The notes under the pieces are model-generated. The model had not been told where the DNA came from, ran no database searches, and was given only the letters and a program-made list of their open reading frames with translations. Of a DNA stretch of 64,000 bases, positions 26,461-34,964 are shown piece by piece. How positions within the stretch are numbered: position 1 is the stretch's first letter; the number at the start of each line of letters is the position of its first letter. Source of the DNA: Tardiphaga sp051811025. GTDB taxonomy: Bacteria; Pseudomonadota; Alphaproteobacteria; Rhizobiales; Xanthobacteraceae. A program made the position numbers and the translations under genes. The stretch covers positions 2,790,001-2,854,000 of the forward strand of contig NZ_JBPWQE010000001.1 in NCBI RefSeq assembly GCF_051811025.1, in the 5' to 3' direction.

Positions 26461-28039
26461 TGCCGAACAGCAGATAGATCGCGCAGGTCCACAGCGACTG
26501 CCAGTTATCCGGCCCTTCGTTGAAGCCGATATACACGGCCGACAGCACGAGCACTCCGGCAAACACCGATTCAGCGATCGGCCGTACGCCTTCCTGCGGA
26601 CGATTGACGGCCATCAGTCCCGCAAACGGCACGACCGCCATGGTCAGCGCCGCGAACGGAAAGTCGCGGTAACGCGGATCGAACACAAAACCGAGCGCGG
26701 TCTCGGCGCCGATCAGCGCCGCCACAGCCAGGGTCAGCCCGAGCAGGACGGTCGACCACGAACGGGCCAGGAACCGGCTCGGCCCGACGAGTTCGAGGAA
26801 GGTTGGTAGCGAGCGACCGGACATCGTCGCATAGGCGCACAGCAGCGGCGACGCGACACCGGCAGCCATTAGCGCACTCCACTGGATCCATCGGCCGACG
26901 CCATAGCTTTCATAGATCAGCTTGTCTGCGGCAACGCCCAGCAGGACGCCGGCCACCGTGGCCGATACGGCAACGGTCAGCCAGGCCGACAGACGCGGCG
27001 ACCATGGCCGTCGACGGAGCGTCAACATGCCCGTCACGAAAACCAGGAAGCTCAGGCCCATGCCGAGCCCCATCTGCAGCTTCCACGACGGATAATTGGT
27101 AATCGGAACGCCCGGTGGATACTTCAATTCGCGCGGCTCATCGTAGATCAGGCCCCAATAGCCGCCGACCGTACCTTCAAGGTCGCGCTTCCACGGCTGG
27201 TCATAGGCTTCGATCAGATTGACACGGAATCCCTCGCGCTTGGCCAGATCGAGGATTTCGGACACGACCCGTGCCTGGTTGGTACGCGACGGCAACGCGC
27301 CGTCGCGCATCCGCCCGGCGCTCGGCCAACCTGTTTCGCCGATCAGGATTTCCTTGGATGGAAACGCCACGGCGACACGCTTGCGGATCGAATCCACATG
27401 GGCGGCTGCGCTCTTTGCGCGAATCGGGAAGTCCTCCCAATAGGGCAGGATGTGGATCGTGACGAAATCGACCGCGTCATAGATCTCGCGATTCTTCAGC
27501 CAGAACTCCCAGACATCGGCATAGGTCACCGGGATCTTGCCTACCTGCGCCTTTACCGAGCGGATATTGCCGACGAGATCGGCAGCCGTCATCTCGCCAC
27601 GCAACAGTACCTCGTTGCCCACGACCACGCTGCTGATCACATTCGGAAAGCGTTTGGTGAGGTCCACGACGCCGGCGATCTGCGCCAGATTCTTGAGCCG
27701 GTTGCTCCCGAGCCAGACGCCCTGAATGACCTTCAGTCCGACCTTGCCGGCCAGTTCCGGCACCTGGTCGAGACCGTTGTCGATCGAGTAGGTCCGCACG
27801 CATTTGGTGATCTGCGCCAGCTGCGCCATGTCCTGGGCAATCTGGCTCGCCGGAATGATGGCGGTCGAGTTCAGCGGCGTTTGCTCGCCGCGGAACGGCG
27901 CATAGGAGACGCATTCCAGTTTGGCGGCAGGATCGATCGGCGCGCGCACCAGCGTGACCGGCGTGGCGAGCCACCACCAAACCGCTGCGATCGTACCAAG
28001 GGAAAGGATGAGAAGCGCCAGCGGCGTGCGGGTGGAAAT
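26420..28039 (-). CDS. ndvC: Beta-(1,6)-glucan synthesis protein, NdvC-like (GH17-like domain plus membrane domain)
   Basis: The N-terminal half is a GH17-like fold ('CVSYAPFRGEQTP', 'VVVGNEVLLRGEM', 'ILIGETGWPSAGR', with the two glutamates expected of GH17). It is followed by about eight transmembrane helices. This matches Bradyrhizobium NdvC, needed for beta-(1,6) linkages of periplasmic cyclic glucans; ndvB lies nearby. The common start codons (first a GTG at 27949) leave out an N-terminal anchor that is plainly encoded upstream in frame ('PLALLILSLGTIAAVWWW'). The only sensible start for it is ATT at 28037-28039, 9 nt after GGAGG. I extend the gene to that codon (539 aa) and flag the start as unproven. 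Confidence 0.82.
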   Translation of the reverse strand: MSTRTPLALLILSLGTIAAVWWWLATPVTLVRAPIDPAAKLECVSYAPFRGEQTPLNSTAIIPASQIAQDMAQLAQITKCVRTYSIDNGLDQVPELAGKVGLKVIQGVWLGSNRLKNLAQIAGVVDLTKRFPNVISSVVVGNEVLLRGEMTAADLVGNIRSVKAQVGKIPVTYADVWEFWLKNREIYDAVDFVTIHILPYWEDFPIRAKSAAAHVDSIRKRVAVAFPSKEILIGETGWPSAGRMRDGALPSRTNQARVVSEILDLAKREGFRVNLIEAYDQPWKRDLEGTVGGYWGLIYDEPRELKYPPGVPITNYPSWKLQMGLGMGLSFLVFVTGMLTLRRRPWSPRLSAWLTVAVSATVAGVLLGVAADKLIYESYGVGRWIQWSALMAAGVASPLLCAYATMSGRSLPTFLELVGPSRFLARSWSTVLLGLTLAVAALIGAETALGFVFDPRYRDFPFAALTMAVVPFAGLMAVNRPQEGVRPIAESVFAGVLVLSAVYIGFNEGPDNWQSLWTCAIYLLFGITLWRARAAQSPE

Positions 28040-28289
28040 TGGTTCCGTCCTCCAAAGTCGTCCGTCGATTAGCCGGTCATCACCAATCTGCCAAGTGCAT
28101 CATGCCGGCAATCACGGACTTGTCGGCCCGACCCGCCACGAAAATCAGACAAACTTCCGGCGTTGCTGGACAAAATCAAAAATGTCCGTCATGGGATTCA
28201 GCCGTGGTCGCCGCCGTATTGGGGGCCCATTTGAACGGCATCTGGCGAGGGCGTCAGAACTGCCTGGCAGCCAACTTATCGGGGACTTT

Positions 28290-28862
28290 ATGCGTCGACT
28301 GGTGTTCGGGTTCCAATCTGCGGTTCTGCGTTGTCTCGCCGTTCCAGGCCTTGCTCTGCTGCTGGGTGTTGGCTGCGCGTTGGCCCAGAGCGGCCCGGTT
28401 CGCGCGCAGGATCAGAAGCCTGCGGCAAATGCGCCCGTGACACCTGCCGACGTTGCCCGCGAAAGCCAGAAGAAGTCCGACGAATTCGTCGAGGCGACCC
28501 AGGCGATCAATGGTCCTGCCGGCAATCCCGAATGCGTCTGGCTTGGCCGCCGCGTTGTGGTGCTGATGTGGCGCGACGATCTCGACACCGCGTTCCGTCA
28601 CCTCGATCTCTACGACCGATTCGGCTGTCCCGGCGGTCATGTGCAGGCGACGTTCCGCTGTCTGGTCAAATTCGGACCGCTGATTGATCCGAAAATTGCG
28701 GACAGCCTGAACAGCCGCGTCCACGGCTGCTGGATCAATCCAAATGCGCAGCCGCAGCCTGCCGCGCTGAGCCAACCCGCTGCACCTGCCGGTGGCGGCG
28801 CAGCAGCGCCGGCGGCAGCTCCGCAGCCGGACGCCAAACCGCCTGCTGAAGCGCCGAAGTAA
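28290..28862 (+). CDS. Secreted protein of the beta-glucan cluster (ndvD-like position)
   Basis: A 190-residue protein with a signal peptide ('VPGLALLLGVGCALAQSG') and a compact domain ('NGPAGNPECVWLGRRVVVLMWRDDLDTAFRHLDLYDRFGCPG') with four cysteines. It ends in a Pro/Ala-rich tail. It lies between the ndvC-like and ndvB-like genes. From memory, Bradyrhizobium japonicum has a third glucan gene, ndvD, between ndvB and ndvC, so this is a candidate equivalent; I could not compare sequences. The ATG at 28290 is where the signal peptide begins. Confidence 0.75.
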   Translation: MRRLVFGFQSAVLRCLAVPGLALLLGVGCALAQSGPVRAQDQKPAANAPVTPADVARESQKKSDEFVEATQAINGPAGNPECVWLGRRVVVLMWRDDLDTAFRHLDLYDRFGCPGGHVQATFRCLVKFGPLIDPKIADSLNSRVHGCWINPNAQPQPAALSQPAAPAGGGAAAPAAAPQPDAKPPAEAPK

Positions 28863-29062
28863 TGTGGCGGGCACCGTTCAGACAGCATTCAGCTGGCGGC
28901 GCCTAATCGTGTCTGAATAAGCTGCCGCCCTCAAAAGGCCACGGCAGCGTATGAGTTGTTAATTCGTGTGGCGGATATAGTCTCCGTTACCGTTGTACTG
29001 GTCGGACCTCGGGGACGGGTCCGCTTCCCCGGCCACGCTCGCCCCGTTATGGTTCAGTTGCG

Positions 29063-31732
29063 ATGCGCGCTGTCGTCGCCGTTTTATTGTTCGTGACCGC
29101 CGTTCATGCCGCCCTGTGGGGCGTATTGCGCGAGAAGCAGGAAGCTCCCGATTTCAAGGGCATGATTCCCAGCCTCTCCTATGCGCCGTTCGAGGGCACG
29201 GCACATCCCGACGTGGACAACATCCCGACCGTCGAGAAGATTCGCGCCGACCTCAAAAAGCTGTCGACCATCACCCGTGCCATCCGTCTGTATTCGTCGA
29301 CAGGCGGTGTGGAAATGGTGCCCGCCATCGCCAACGAGTTCGGCCTCAAGGTCACCGTCGGCGCCTGGATCGACAAGAACGCGGATCGCAACGAGCGTGA
29401 AATTGCCTCCGCCGTTGAGCTGGCGAAGAAGAACCCGAATGTCATCGGCATCGTCGTCGGCAACGAAACGCTGTATCGCGACGAACTCAAACTCGAGGAC
29501 CTCGTCGAATATATCCGCCGGGTAAAACGCCAGGTGACCGTTCCCGTCACGACTGGTGAAATCTGGAACATCTGGCGCGACAATCCGCAGCTCGCCTCGT
29601 CGGTGGACTTCATCGCCGCACACATCCTGCCCTATTGGGAAAACTTCACCGACACCCAGGCGGTCGACCAGGCTGTCCACCTTTACGGCGTATTGCGCGA
29701 GACCTTTCCCGGCAAGCGCATCGTGATCGCTGAATTCGGCTGGCCAAGCGAAGGCTATAATCTGCGCAACGCCATACCCGGCCCGTTCAGGCAGGCCGTG
29801 GTGCTCCGCAACTTCGTGACCCGCGCTGAAGCGATCGGCATGGACTACAACATCGTCGAAGCCATCGATCAGCCATGGAAGTTTTTCGAGGGCGGCGTCG
29901 GTCCCTATTGGGGCGTTCTCAACGCGTCGCGGGAACCGAAATTCCCCTGGACCGGCCCGATCGTGAATCCGGACCATTGGAAGAACGCCAGCATCGCACT
30001 TCTGGTTGGCATTCTGCTGTCGCTGCCGATCCTGCAGATCGTTGGCGCGACGGCGCTGCAGGCACTGGTGCTCTCGGCCGCGGCCAATGCCGTTGGCGCC
30101 TGGGCGGCAACCATCTTCGCCTATCAGCAGACCCACTATTTCGTCTGGGGATCGGCCTTCGCCCTCTCACTCGGCTGCATCCTGCTGATCCCGCTGCTCC
30201 TGATCGCATTGGCGCGCATCGAGGAGATTGCGGCCATTGCCTTCGGCCGGAAGCCATTGCGGCTGCTGACAGCCGAACGCAGCGAAAAGCTGCGTGCCGC
30301 TGCAGACGCCGAGCAGAAATACCCGAAGGTGTCGATCCACATCCCGGCCTATCGCGAACAGCCGGACATGCTGAAGCTGACGTTGGACGCAGTCGCCCGG
30401 CTCGACTATCCGAATTTCGAATGCGTTGTCATCATCAACAACACGCCTGATCCGGCTTACTGGCAGCCGATCCAGGATCATTGCCGCATGCTCGGCGAAC
30501 GCTTCATCTTCATCAATGCGGAGAAGGTCGAGGGCTTCAAGGCCGGCGCTCTGCGCATCGCCATGGATCGCACCGCAGCGGATGCCGAGGTGATCGGCAT
30601 CATCGACGCCGACTATGTGGTGGAACCGAACTGGCTGAAGGATCTCGTGCCGGCTTTCAACGATCCGCGCGTCGGCCTCGTGCAGGCGCCGCAGGACCAC
30701 CGCGACGGCGACCGTTCACTGATGCACTACATCATGAACGGCGAATATGCGGGGTTCTTCGATATCGGCATGGTCCAGCGCAACGAGGCCAATGCGATCA
30801 TCGTCCATGGCACCATGTGCCTGATCCGTCGTTCCGCGATGGACATGGCGGGCGGCTGGGCCGGCGACACCATCTGCGAGGACTCGGATCTCGGCCTCGC
30901 CATCATGCAGCATGGCTGGCTGACGCATTACACCAAGGAGCGTTACGGCTACGGCGTGCTGCCGGACACCTATGAGGCGTTCAAGAAACAGCGTCATCGC
31001 TGGGCCTATGGCGGCTTCCAGATCATCAAGAAGCACTGGCGCCGCTTCATGCCGGGCGCGAGCCGCATGACCCAGGACCAGAAGCGCGAATTTGGCATGG
31101 GCTGGCTGAACTGGCTCGGCGCCGAAAGCCTCGGCGTCGTGGTGGCGATCCTCAACATCATCTGGGTGCCGATCATCGCCTTTGCCGATATCGCTATCCC
31201 CGACAAGATCCTGACGCTGCCTATCATCGCGTCATTCGTGATCTCGCTGGCGCACTTCATTGTCCTGTACCGGCTGCGCGTGAAGATTGGCCTGTGGCAG
31301 ATGCTGGGCGCGATGATCGCCGCCATGTCGGTGCAGTGGACGGTGTCGCGCGCCGTCGCCGATGGCCTGATCAAGGATCACCTGCCCTTCACCGTGACGT
31401 CCAAGGGCGGCAAGTCGACCATGTCGATCGAATTCCAAGCCTTCTGGGAAGCCGTGATTGGTGTGCTTCTGCTGATCAGCTGCGGCGTGCTGGTGTTCTC
31501 CAACAACTCCAAGCAGGTCACCGAGATCTACATCTTCGCCGGCGTGCTGGTGCTGCAGAGCCTGCCGTTCCTGTCGGCGGTGATGATTGCCATCCTGGAG
31601 AATTCACGCGCCAACGACTTCCAGTGGTGGCGCAACACGACGGTACGCACGGCCGAGCTGATCGGCCTTCGCCCGGTGGCGATTCCGCCGATCGACGTGT
31701 CCCGCCCCGAGGCCCAACGCGAAGCGAGCTGA
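29063..31732 (+). CDS. ndvB: Beta-(1,3)-glucan synthase, NdvB-like (GH17-like plus GT2)
   Basis: An 889-residue fusion. Residues ~30-300 are GH17-like ('SYAPFEGTAHPD', 'IVVGNETLYRDEL', 'IVIAEFGWPSEGY'). Transmembrane helices follow at ~315-395. A family-2 glycosyltransferase spans ~410-650 with 'IIDADYVVEPNW' (DxD), 'CEDSDLGLAIM' (acidic catalytic motif) and 'KQRHRWAYGGFQ' (QxxRW). Further membrane helices lie at the C-terminus. This architecture and size (~100 kDa) fit NdvB, which polymerises beta-1,3 glucan at the inner membrane; the GH17-like part probably reshapes or cyclises chains. The ATG at 29063 begins a signal-anchor. Confidence 0.88.
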   Translation: MRAVVAVLLFVTAVHAALWGVLREKQEAPDFKGMIPSLSYAPFEGTAHPDVDNIPTVEKIRADLKKLSTITRAIRLYSSTGGVEMVPAIANEFGLKVTVGAWIDKNADRNEREIASAVELAKKNPNVIGIVVGNETLYRDELKLEDLVEYIRRVKRQVTVPVTTGEIWNIWRDNPQLASSVDFIAAHILPYWENFTDTQAVDQAVHLYGVLRETFPGKRIVIAEFGWPSEGYNLRNAIPGPFRQAVVLRNFVTRAEAIGMDYNIVEAIDQPWKFFEGGVGPYWGVLNASREPKFPWTGPIVNPDHWKNASIALLVGILLSLPILQIVGATALQALVLSAAANAVGAWAATIFAYQQTHYFVWGSAFALSLGCILLIPLLLIALARIEEIAAIAFGRKPLRLLTAERSEKLRAAADAEQKYPKVSIHIPAYREQPDMLKLTLDAVARLDYPNFECVVIINNTPDPAYWQPIQDHCRMLGERFIFINAEKVEGFKAGALRIAMDRTAADAEVIGIIDADYVVEPNWLKDLVPAFNDPRVGLVQAPQDHRDGDRSLMHYIMNGEYAGFFDIGMVQRNEANAIIVHGTMCLIRRSAMDMAGGWAGDTICEDSDLGLAIMQHGWLTHYTKERYGYGVLPDTYEAFKKQRHRWAYGGFQIIKKHWRRFMPGASRMTQDQKREFGMGWLNWLGAESLGVVVAILNIIWVPIIAFADIAIPDKILTLPIIASFVISLAHFIVLYRLRVKIGLWQMLGAMIAAMSVQWTVSRAVADGLIKDHLPFTVTSKGGKSTMSIEFQAFWEAVIGVLLLISCGVLVFSNNSKQVTEIYIFAGVLVLQSLPFLSAVMIAILENSRANDFQWWRNTTVRTAELIGLRPVAIPPIDVSRPEAQREAS

Positions 31733-31923
31733 ACCGCGCCAGTGCTGCGCGGTTCATGTCCATAACATCGGACCCTGCCCTTGACCCCGGCGGACCCGCC
31801 TTTTACACAGCCGGTCACGTGATACGCTGCATTGCGGGCGCCATCGCGGCCGTGGCTGACCGGCCTCACCGCGCCCCGCAAGGCTCGGTTTCCTCCGTTC
31901 AGCTTCGTCAATACGGCACTTTA

Positions 31924-31998
31924 GGGCGGGTAGCTCAGTGGTAGAGCATTCGACTTTTAATCGACTGGTCGAGGGTTCGATCCCCTCCCCGCCCACCA
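31924..31998 (+). tRNA. tRNA-Lys (anticodon TTT), CCA encoded
   Basis: A 7-bp acceptor stem GGGCGGG/CCCGCCC, a D-arm GCTC...GAGC, an anticodon loop CTTTTAA with TTT at 31956-31958, a T-arm GAGGG-TTCGATC-CCCTC and a 3' ACCA are all present. The first pair of the anticodon stem is a T-C mismatch. No integrase or repeated attachment site was seen beside it. Confidence 0.97.
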
Positions 31999-32071
31999 TA
32001 ACCGCGATGAGCCACGCCGGAACTTCCGGTTTTCACACCATCCTCAGCCTCTGAACACCGGACAATCGAAC

Positions 32072-32659
32072 ATGCGGATTACCCTCGTCGGCTCCAAACA
32101 CTTCGGCGTCACGACCCTTGATATGCTGAAGACCCACAACGTCGAGATCGCGTCCGTGGTGGTTGCAGATGCTGAGGACCGGCTCGCCGCAGCCGCCAAG
32201 GCTGCAGGCATTCCGGTGACAGTCCAGGCCAATCCGAAGCTCGTCGTAGCCTCCGAGATCGCCGAGGGCACCGAGCTGATCATCACGGCGCACAGCCACG
32301 CCCGCATCGGCAAGGATGCGCTCGCCGCAGCCAGCCTTGGCGGCATTGGCTACCATCCGTCACTGTTGCCCCGTCACCGTGGCATCGCTGCCGTGGAATG
32401 GACCATCAAGGAAGGCGACCCGATCGCCGGCGGCACCATCTATCACCTTGCCGATGTCATGGACGGTGGCGCCATCGCCGCGCAGGAATGGTGCTTCGTG
32501 AAGAAAGGCGAAACCGCTCGCGAGCTTTGGGAGCGCGCGTTGGCGCCGCTGGGCCTCAAGCTGCTCGGCGAGGTCGTGGACTTCGCGACTGTCCACAAGC
32601 GTTTGCCCGCAACCTATCAGGACGAGCAATTCGCGACCAATGCGCCAAAACTGGCCTAG
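32072..32659 (+). CDS. Formyltransferase-fold protein
   Basis: A 195-residue protein equal to the catalytic N-terminal domain of the Fmt/PurN/ArnA formyltransferase family. The catalytic region is recognisable: 'GYHPSLLPRHRG' (His of HPSLLP, residues ~92-103) and the aspartate in 'DVMDGGAIAAQ'. It lacks the C-terminal tRNA-binding domain of Fmt, so it is not the initiator-tRNA formyltransferase. Its acceptor substrate (amino sugar, nucleotide or other) is unknown. It begins 74 bp after tRNA-Lys, possibly in the same transcript. Confidence 0.85.
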   Translation: MRITLVGSKHFGVTTLDMLKTHNVEIASVVVADAEDRLAAAAKAAGIPVTVQANPKLVVASEIAEGTELIITAHSHARIGKDALAAASLGGIGYHPSLLPRHRGIAAVEWTIKEGDPIAGGTIYHLADVMDGGAIAAQEWCFVKKGETARELWERALAPLGLKLLGEVVDFATVHKRLPATYQDEQFATNAPKLA

Positions 32660-32849
32660 AAGCCTCCAAAACTGGTTAAAAAGGCCCCGGAACCCGCCCG
32701 AATCAACCAAATCTGTCGATAAAGGGAACCAACTTGCCCGTCGCGGCTTGCTTCCCATGAGTTGTTTTGGGCCTATGCGGCAACGCAGCAAATTTTGGAC
32801 ACATTACCCCCCAATAAGGTGGCCATCACAACATCGAGGATTTGATTCA

Positions 32850-33215
32850 ATGCGTTTTGACCGCATCCGTTCCGCCTTGTCCGTTTCGCTGATTGCCAGC
32901 GCAGCGTTGGTTTCGGCAGCTCCAGCTTTCGCAGCTGCTGACAATGCCTATGACGGGCTCTGGAATGTGACCATCGTTACCAAGACCGGCAGCTGCGAGC
33001 CGACGGCTCGCTATCCGTTGACCGTCACTGAAGGCCGCATCACTGCGCCCGGCGCCGACGTCAATGGCAAGGTTGGCCGCGAAGGCACCGTACGCGTGTC
33101 GATCGGACCTGCTTTCGCCAACGGCCAGCTGTCCGGCAACACCGGATCGGGCAAGTGGAACGGCGCCTCGGGCGGCGTCCCCTGCAGCGGTCGGTGGGAA
33201 GCTTCGCGTCAGTAA
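32850..33215 (+). CDS. Small secreted hypothetical protein
   Basis: A 121-residue exported protein. The signal peptide covers residues 1-29 ('LIASAALVSAAPAFAA'). The mature part is Gly-rich and begins 'YDGLWNVTIVTKTGSCEP', with two cysteines far apart that may form a disulfide ('GSCEP', 'VPCSGRW'). The pattern suggests a small beta-barrel. The ATG at 32850 follows GAGGA with 9-nt spacing. The next gene starts 21 bp after its stop and encodes another secreted protein with a similar 'WSG/LWN' opening, so the two may be related and co-transcribed. Confidence 0.8.
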   Translation: MRFDRIRSALSVSLIASAALVSAAPAFAAADNAYDGLWNVTIVTKTGSCEPTARYPLTVTEGRITAPGADVNGKVGREGTVRVSIGPAFANGQLSGNTGSGKWNGASGGVPCSGRWEASRQ

Positions 33216-33236
33216 TCCCCAACCAGGAATGCCCCC

Positions 33237-33734
33237 ATGAAGCCTACCTCGATCTCTCCGCGTTCGCTTGTTCGGACCGCGGTGCTCTGTGCGGTGCTCG
33301 GTCTGACGTCCGCGTCGGCATATGCCCAGTCAGCGCCGTTCGCCGGTATGGCCGGTGTGTGGTCGGGCAACGGGACGATCTCACTCGAGGACGGCTCCAA
33401 GGAGCGCATTCGCTGCAAGGCGACCTATGCCGTGAGCGGCGACGGTGCGGGGCTCAACCAGTCCCTGCTCTGCGCCAGCGACAGCTACAAGTTCGAGCTG
33501 AAGAGTGATGTGAAGGCCAGAGGCGGCGAGCTGTCTGGCAGCTGGGCTGAGACGACCCGCGGCGTGACAGGGTCGCTTGAGGGTCGGGCAACCGCCGGCA
33601 AGTTCAATGTTGACGTTTCCTCGCCAGCCTTCAACGCGAAGCTGATCCTGACGACGACCGGCAACAAGCAGCAGGTCTCCATCACCTCCGAAGGCCAGTT
33701 CAAGGGCGCCAGCATTTCGCTCAGCCGCAGCTGA
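33237..33734 (+). CDS. Secreted hypothetical protein
   Basis: A 165-residue protein with a signal peptide ending near 'SASAYAQS', followed by 'FAGMAGVWSGNGTISLEDGSK' and alternating hydrophobic strands, consistent with a small calycin-like or beta-sandwich fold. It contains two cysteines ('IRCKATY', 'LLCASD'). The family is common in Bradyrhizobiaceae but I know no function. It is preceded by 'CAGGAATGCCCCC' and followed by a strong terminator, so it probably ends a two-gene operon. Confidence 0.83.
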   Translation: MKPTSISPRSLVRTAVLCAVLGLTSASAYAQSAPFAGMAGVWSGNGTISLEDGSKERIRCKATYAVSGDGAGLNQSLLCASDSYKFELKSDVKARGGELSGSWAETTRGVTGSLEGRATAGKFNVDVSSPAFNAKLILTTTGNKQQVSITSEGQFKGASISLSRS

Positions 33735-33757
33735 TCGTTCCGCACGTTTGGAATTCG

Positions 33758-33788
33758 AACCCCGGTTGTTTCAAACAGCCGGGGTTTT
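33758..33788 (+). terminator. Rho-independent terminator after the secreted-protein pair
   Basis: AACCCCGG pairs with CCGGGGTT; TGTTT/ACA pairing extends the stem. It is followed by TTTTGTTTTG on the plus strand. Confidence 0.9.
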
Positions 33789-33957
33789 GTTTTGCCTCTA
33801 TGCCCTCTGCCAAAGAGCGCCCGGGACCATCCGCCGCAACGCAGCCCCACCGGATTCGTCCGTTGCAAAGCCCGGCGATGTCGCCGATAGAGCCTGTCCG
33901 TAAGGCTGACACCGCTGCGTGAATCATCGCAGCGCAAGAAACTGGTTCTCAGGGATT

Positions 33958-34836
33958 ATGGATCGCCCCCCGTCGAAGGCCCGCGCCGCGCTGTGGATGT
34001 CCGGCTGGCTGCTTCTGATGCTGTTCGTCGCCATCGGCGGTCGCGAGACGTTGCGCGAACTGAATGTCTTTCAGGTGATGGAGATCCGATCGGTCTTCGG
34101 CTTCGTCATGCTGTTGCCGATCCTGTATTTCAACGGCGGCTTCCGCGCCATGCGGACCACACGGCCGCTGGCGCATGTATCGCGCAACCTCGTGCATTAC
34201 GGCTCGCAGCTTGGCTGGTTCTACGCACTTACGCTCATTCCCCTGAGCCAGCTCGTCTCCATCGAGTTCACCATGCCGATCTGGATCGCGATCATGGCGG
34301 CATTCTTTCTCGGCGAGCGCATGACGCTCTGGAAGATCGTCGCCATCGTACTCGGCCTGATCGGCGTGATCGTCATCGTTCGCCCGACCACGGGCGTCGT
34401 CAATCCCGGCCAGCTGATCGCGCTGGCTGCCGCATTCGGCTTCGGCATCTCTATCACATTGATCAAGTCACTGACGCGCACGGACAGCGCGCTGAAGATC
34501 ATCTTCTGGATGATCGTGGTGCAGTCGGTGGCCGGCGTCTTCCCCGCGCTCTATGCCTGGCAGTGGCCATCGGCCTATGTCTGGGGCTGGCTTGTCGTAG
34601 TCGCCTTCTGCGGCACCTTCTCGCACTTCTGCATGGCGCGCGCGATGCTCTACGCCGATGCGACGGTGGTCGTGCCGATGGACTTCCTGCGCGTACCACT
34701 CAGTGCCACCATCGGATGGTTACTATATTCTGAACGGCTCGACATGTTCACGCTGCTCGGTGCAGCTCTCATTCTGGCCGGCAACACGCTGAACCTGCTC
34801 AGCACCGATCGACCGCCTATCCGTGCGACCGCCTGA
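33958..34836 (+). CDS. DMT-superfamily (EamA) transporter
   Basis: A 292-residue membrane protein with ten predicted helices in two EamA repeats ('YALTLIPLSQLVSIEFTMPI' and 'FLGERMTLWKIVAIVLGLIG' near the end of the first repeat; 'VVVPMDFLRVPLSATIGWLLY' in the second). Family members move metabolites or amino acids; the substrate is unknown. The ATG at 33958 follows CAGGGATT and gives a normal N-terminus; a GTG at 33919 would add 13 residues. Confidence 0.87.
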   Translation: MDRPPSKARAALWMSGWLLLMLFVAIGGRETLRELNVFQVMEIRSVFGFVMLLPILYFNGGFRAMRTTRPLAHVSRNLVHYGSQLGWFYALTLIPLSQLVSIEFTMPIWIAIMAAFFLGERMTLWKIVAIVLGLIGVIVIVRPTTGVVNPGQLIALAAAFGFGISITLIKSLTRTDSALKIIFWMIVVQSVAGVFPALYAWQWPSAYVWGWLVVVAFCGTFSHFCMARAMLYADATVVVPMDFLRVPLSATIGWLLYSERLDMFTLLGAALILAGNTLNLLSTDRPPIRATA

Positions 34837-34964
34837 CGCATCGGGTTCCATTTTTCGATTTTATTCTCCGAGTGCGTGTCTCGACATTTTGGCGCACGCC
34901 CGCAATTGGTACTTTTCCCAATGTGTCTAGGGTCGAATGACCGGATTCGTGGGGAGATCGTATC

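Noticed and set aside
31924..32070. tRNA-Lys as an integration site
   Set aside because: No integrase or duplicated tRNA 3' end is nearby; the integrase fragment is 20 kb away.
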